This document shows positions 63,478 through 64,000 of a stretch of 64,000 bases of DNA, in pieces. Location of the stretch: positions 62,001 through 126,000 of the forward strand of contig JAFZOI010000013.1 in assembly GCA_017550645.1 (NCBI GenBank). The letters run 5' to 3'. The position numbers and the translations under genes are program-made. How positions within the stretch are numbered: the stretch's first letter is position 1; the number at the start of each line of letters is the position of its first letter. A model generated the notes under the pieces. That model was not told the DNA's origin and ran no database searches. It saw only the letters and a program-made list of their open reading frames with translations. The DNA is from Oscillospiraceae bacterium (GTDB lineage: Bacteria; Bacillota; Clostridia; Oscillospirales; Oscillospiraceae).

Positions 63478-64000
63478 ATGAATTTTATGGAGATCCTGCA
63501 GAAAGCTGTCTCGATGGGAGCGGCTGACGTGTTCCTCGTCTCCGGCCTTTCGGTGACTTTCAAATGCGGCGGCCATCAGCAGAGGTCTGACGGCGGTATG
63601 CTGATGCCGGACGATATCCGAGCGATCGTAGATGAGATCTATACTCTCGGCAACCGCAGCAAAGCCAATCTGGACCGCGGCGCGGACGACGATTTCTCCT
63701 TTGCCGTGCCCAATCTCGGGCGCTTTCGCGTCAACGTCTTCCGTCAGCGCGGTTCGCTCGCCGTCGTTATCCGTGTGATCCGTTTCGGTCTTCCGGATCC
63801 CGCCAAGCTCGGTATTCCGGAAAGCGTCCTCTCTCTTGCCGAGAACAAGAAGGGTCTTGTGCTCATCACGGGCTCGGCCGGAACGGGCAAATCCACGACT
63901 TTGGCCTGCATGATAGACCGTATCAACCGCACCCGCGACTGTCATATAATAACGATGGAGGACCCCATCGAGTATATCCACCGTCACGACAAGGCGATCG
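63478..64000 (+). CDS. pilT: Type IV pilus twitching-motility ATPase PilT (5' part, cut by window edge)
   Basis: 174 residues are visible. An N-terminal PilT domain (AVSMGAADVFLVSGL, FRVNVFRQRG), then the ATPase core with Walker A GSAGTGKST (132-140), and TMEDPIEYIH. PilT-type ATPases retract type IV pili; a GspE-like extension role cannot be excluded because the C-terminus is outside the window. GGAAGG precedes the ATG at 63478. Confidence 0.9.
   Translation, partial: MNFMEILQKAVSMGAADVFLVSGLSVTFKCGGHQQRSDGGMLMPDDIRAIVDEIYTLGNRSKANLDRGADDDFSFAVPNLGRFRVNVFRQRGSLAVVIRVIRFGLPDPAKLGIPESVLSLAENKKGLVLITGSAGTGKSTTLACMIDRINRTRDCHIITMEDPIEYIHRHDKAI

Overview
The window is chromosomal DNA from a GC-rich, endospore-forming, anaerobic member of the Clostridia. 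The evidence is a spoIIIA operon, a SpoVT-type regulator, a CotF-like coat protein, the oxygen-independent (early cobalt insertion) cobalamin pathway, a glycyl radical enzyme, many lipoproteins, S-layer homology (SLH) domains and no outer-membrane genes. An Oscillospiraceae-like gut organism is plausible, but the species cannot be named from this sequence. No prophage, integrase, IS transposase or CRISPR array was seen.

Layout. 1-4117 (minus): spoIIIAA-AG; spoIIIAH starts just outside the left edge. 4233-5251 (plus): an E2-like acyltransferase-fold protein that lacks the catalytic His, then tRNA-Gly(CCC). 5372-7174 (minus): a stand-alone sugar-type solute-binding lipoprotein with a tandem operator-like repeat at its promoter. 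7353-24408 (minus): one long cobalamin operon with a sigma-A promoter, cobalamin riboswitch and terminator-type expression platform. Its order is a tandem CbiK lipoprotein, a small lipoprotein, cbiB, cobD, cbiD, cbiL, cbiF, cbiG, cbiH, a cbiJ-E-T fusion, cbiA, cbiP, cbiC, a Cys-rich protein, cobU, a cobU-like gene and cobC. 24467-26124: a carboxylesterase unit. 26246-28081 (plus): spoVT, a four-helix membrane protein and a coat-like protein. 28090-28400: a MITE-like element between two convergent genes.

28428-35260 (minus): an operon of response regulator, histidine kinase, HtrA-like protein with Thr at the nucleophile position, phosphodiester-glycosidase/SLH protein and YbaK. 35336-36957 (plus): glpK. 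36971-38091 (minus): rplJ-rplL with an L10 leader, detached from other ribosomal or RNA polymerase genes. 38128-41382: an LTA-synthase-like protein, rsmE and a ferritin-like protein. 41370-51176 (minus): secA, pgeF, family 5 binding protein, single-chain purL, gtrA-like, cdd. 51305-53330 (minus): an NlpC/P60 hydrolase and a PHP phosphoesterase. 53429-59366 (plus): metG, HAD hydrolase, MoaF-like protein and an unassigned glycyl radical enzyme without an adjacent activase. 59552-64000 (plus): a type IV pilus-like operon (transglutaminase lipoprotein, PilC-type protein, three or four single-helix pilin-like proteins, pilT cut by the right edge) behind a structured leader.

The most unusual point is that the B12 operon opens with a predicted surface lipoprotein carrying two nearly identical cobaltochelatase modules, followed by a second small lipoprotein. 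The other enzymes of the operon are cytoplasmic or, for CbiB, in the membrane. Other points worth a second look are the HtrA-like Ser-to-Thr change, the glycyl radical enzyme paired with a MoaF-like protein, the MITE, and several operator or attenuator-like elements.
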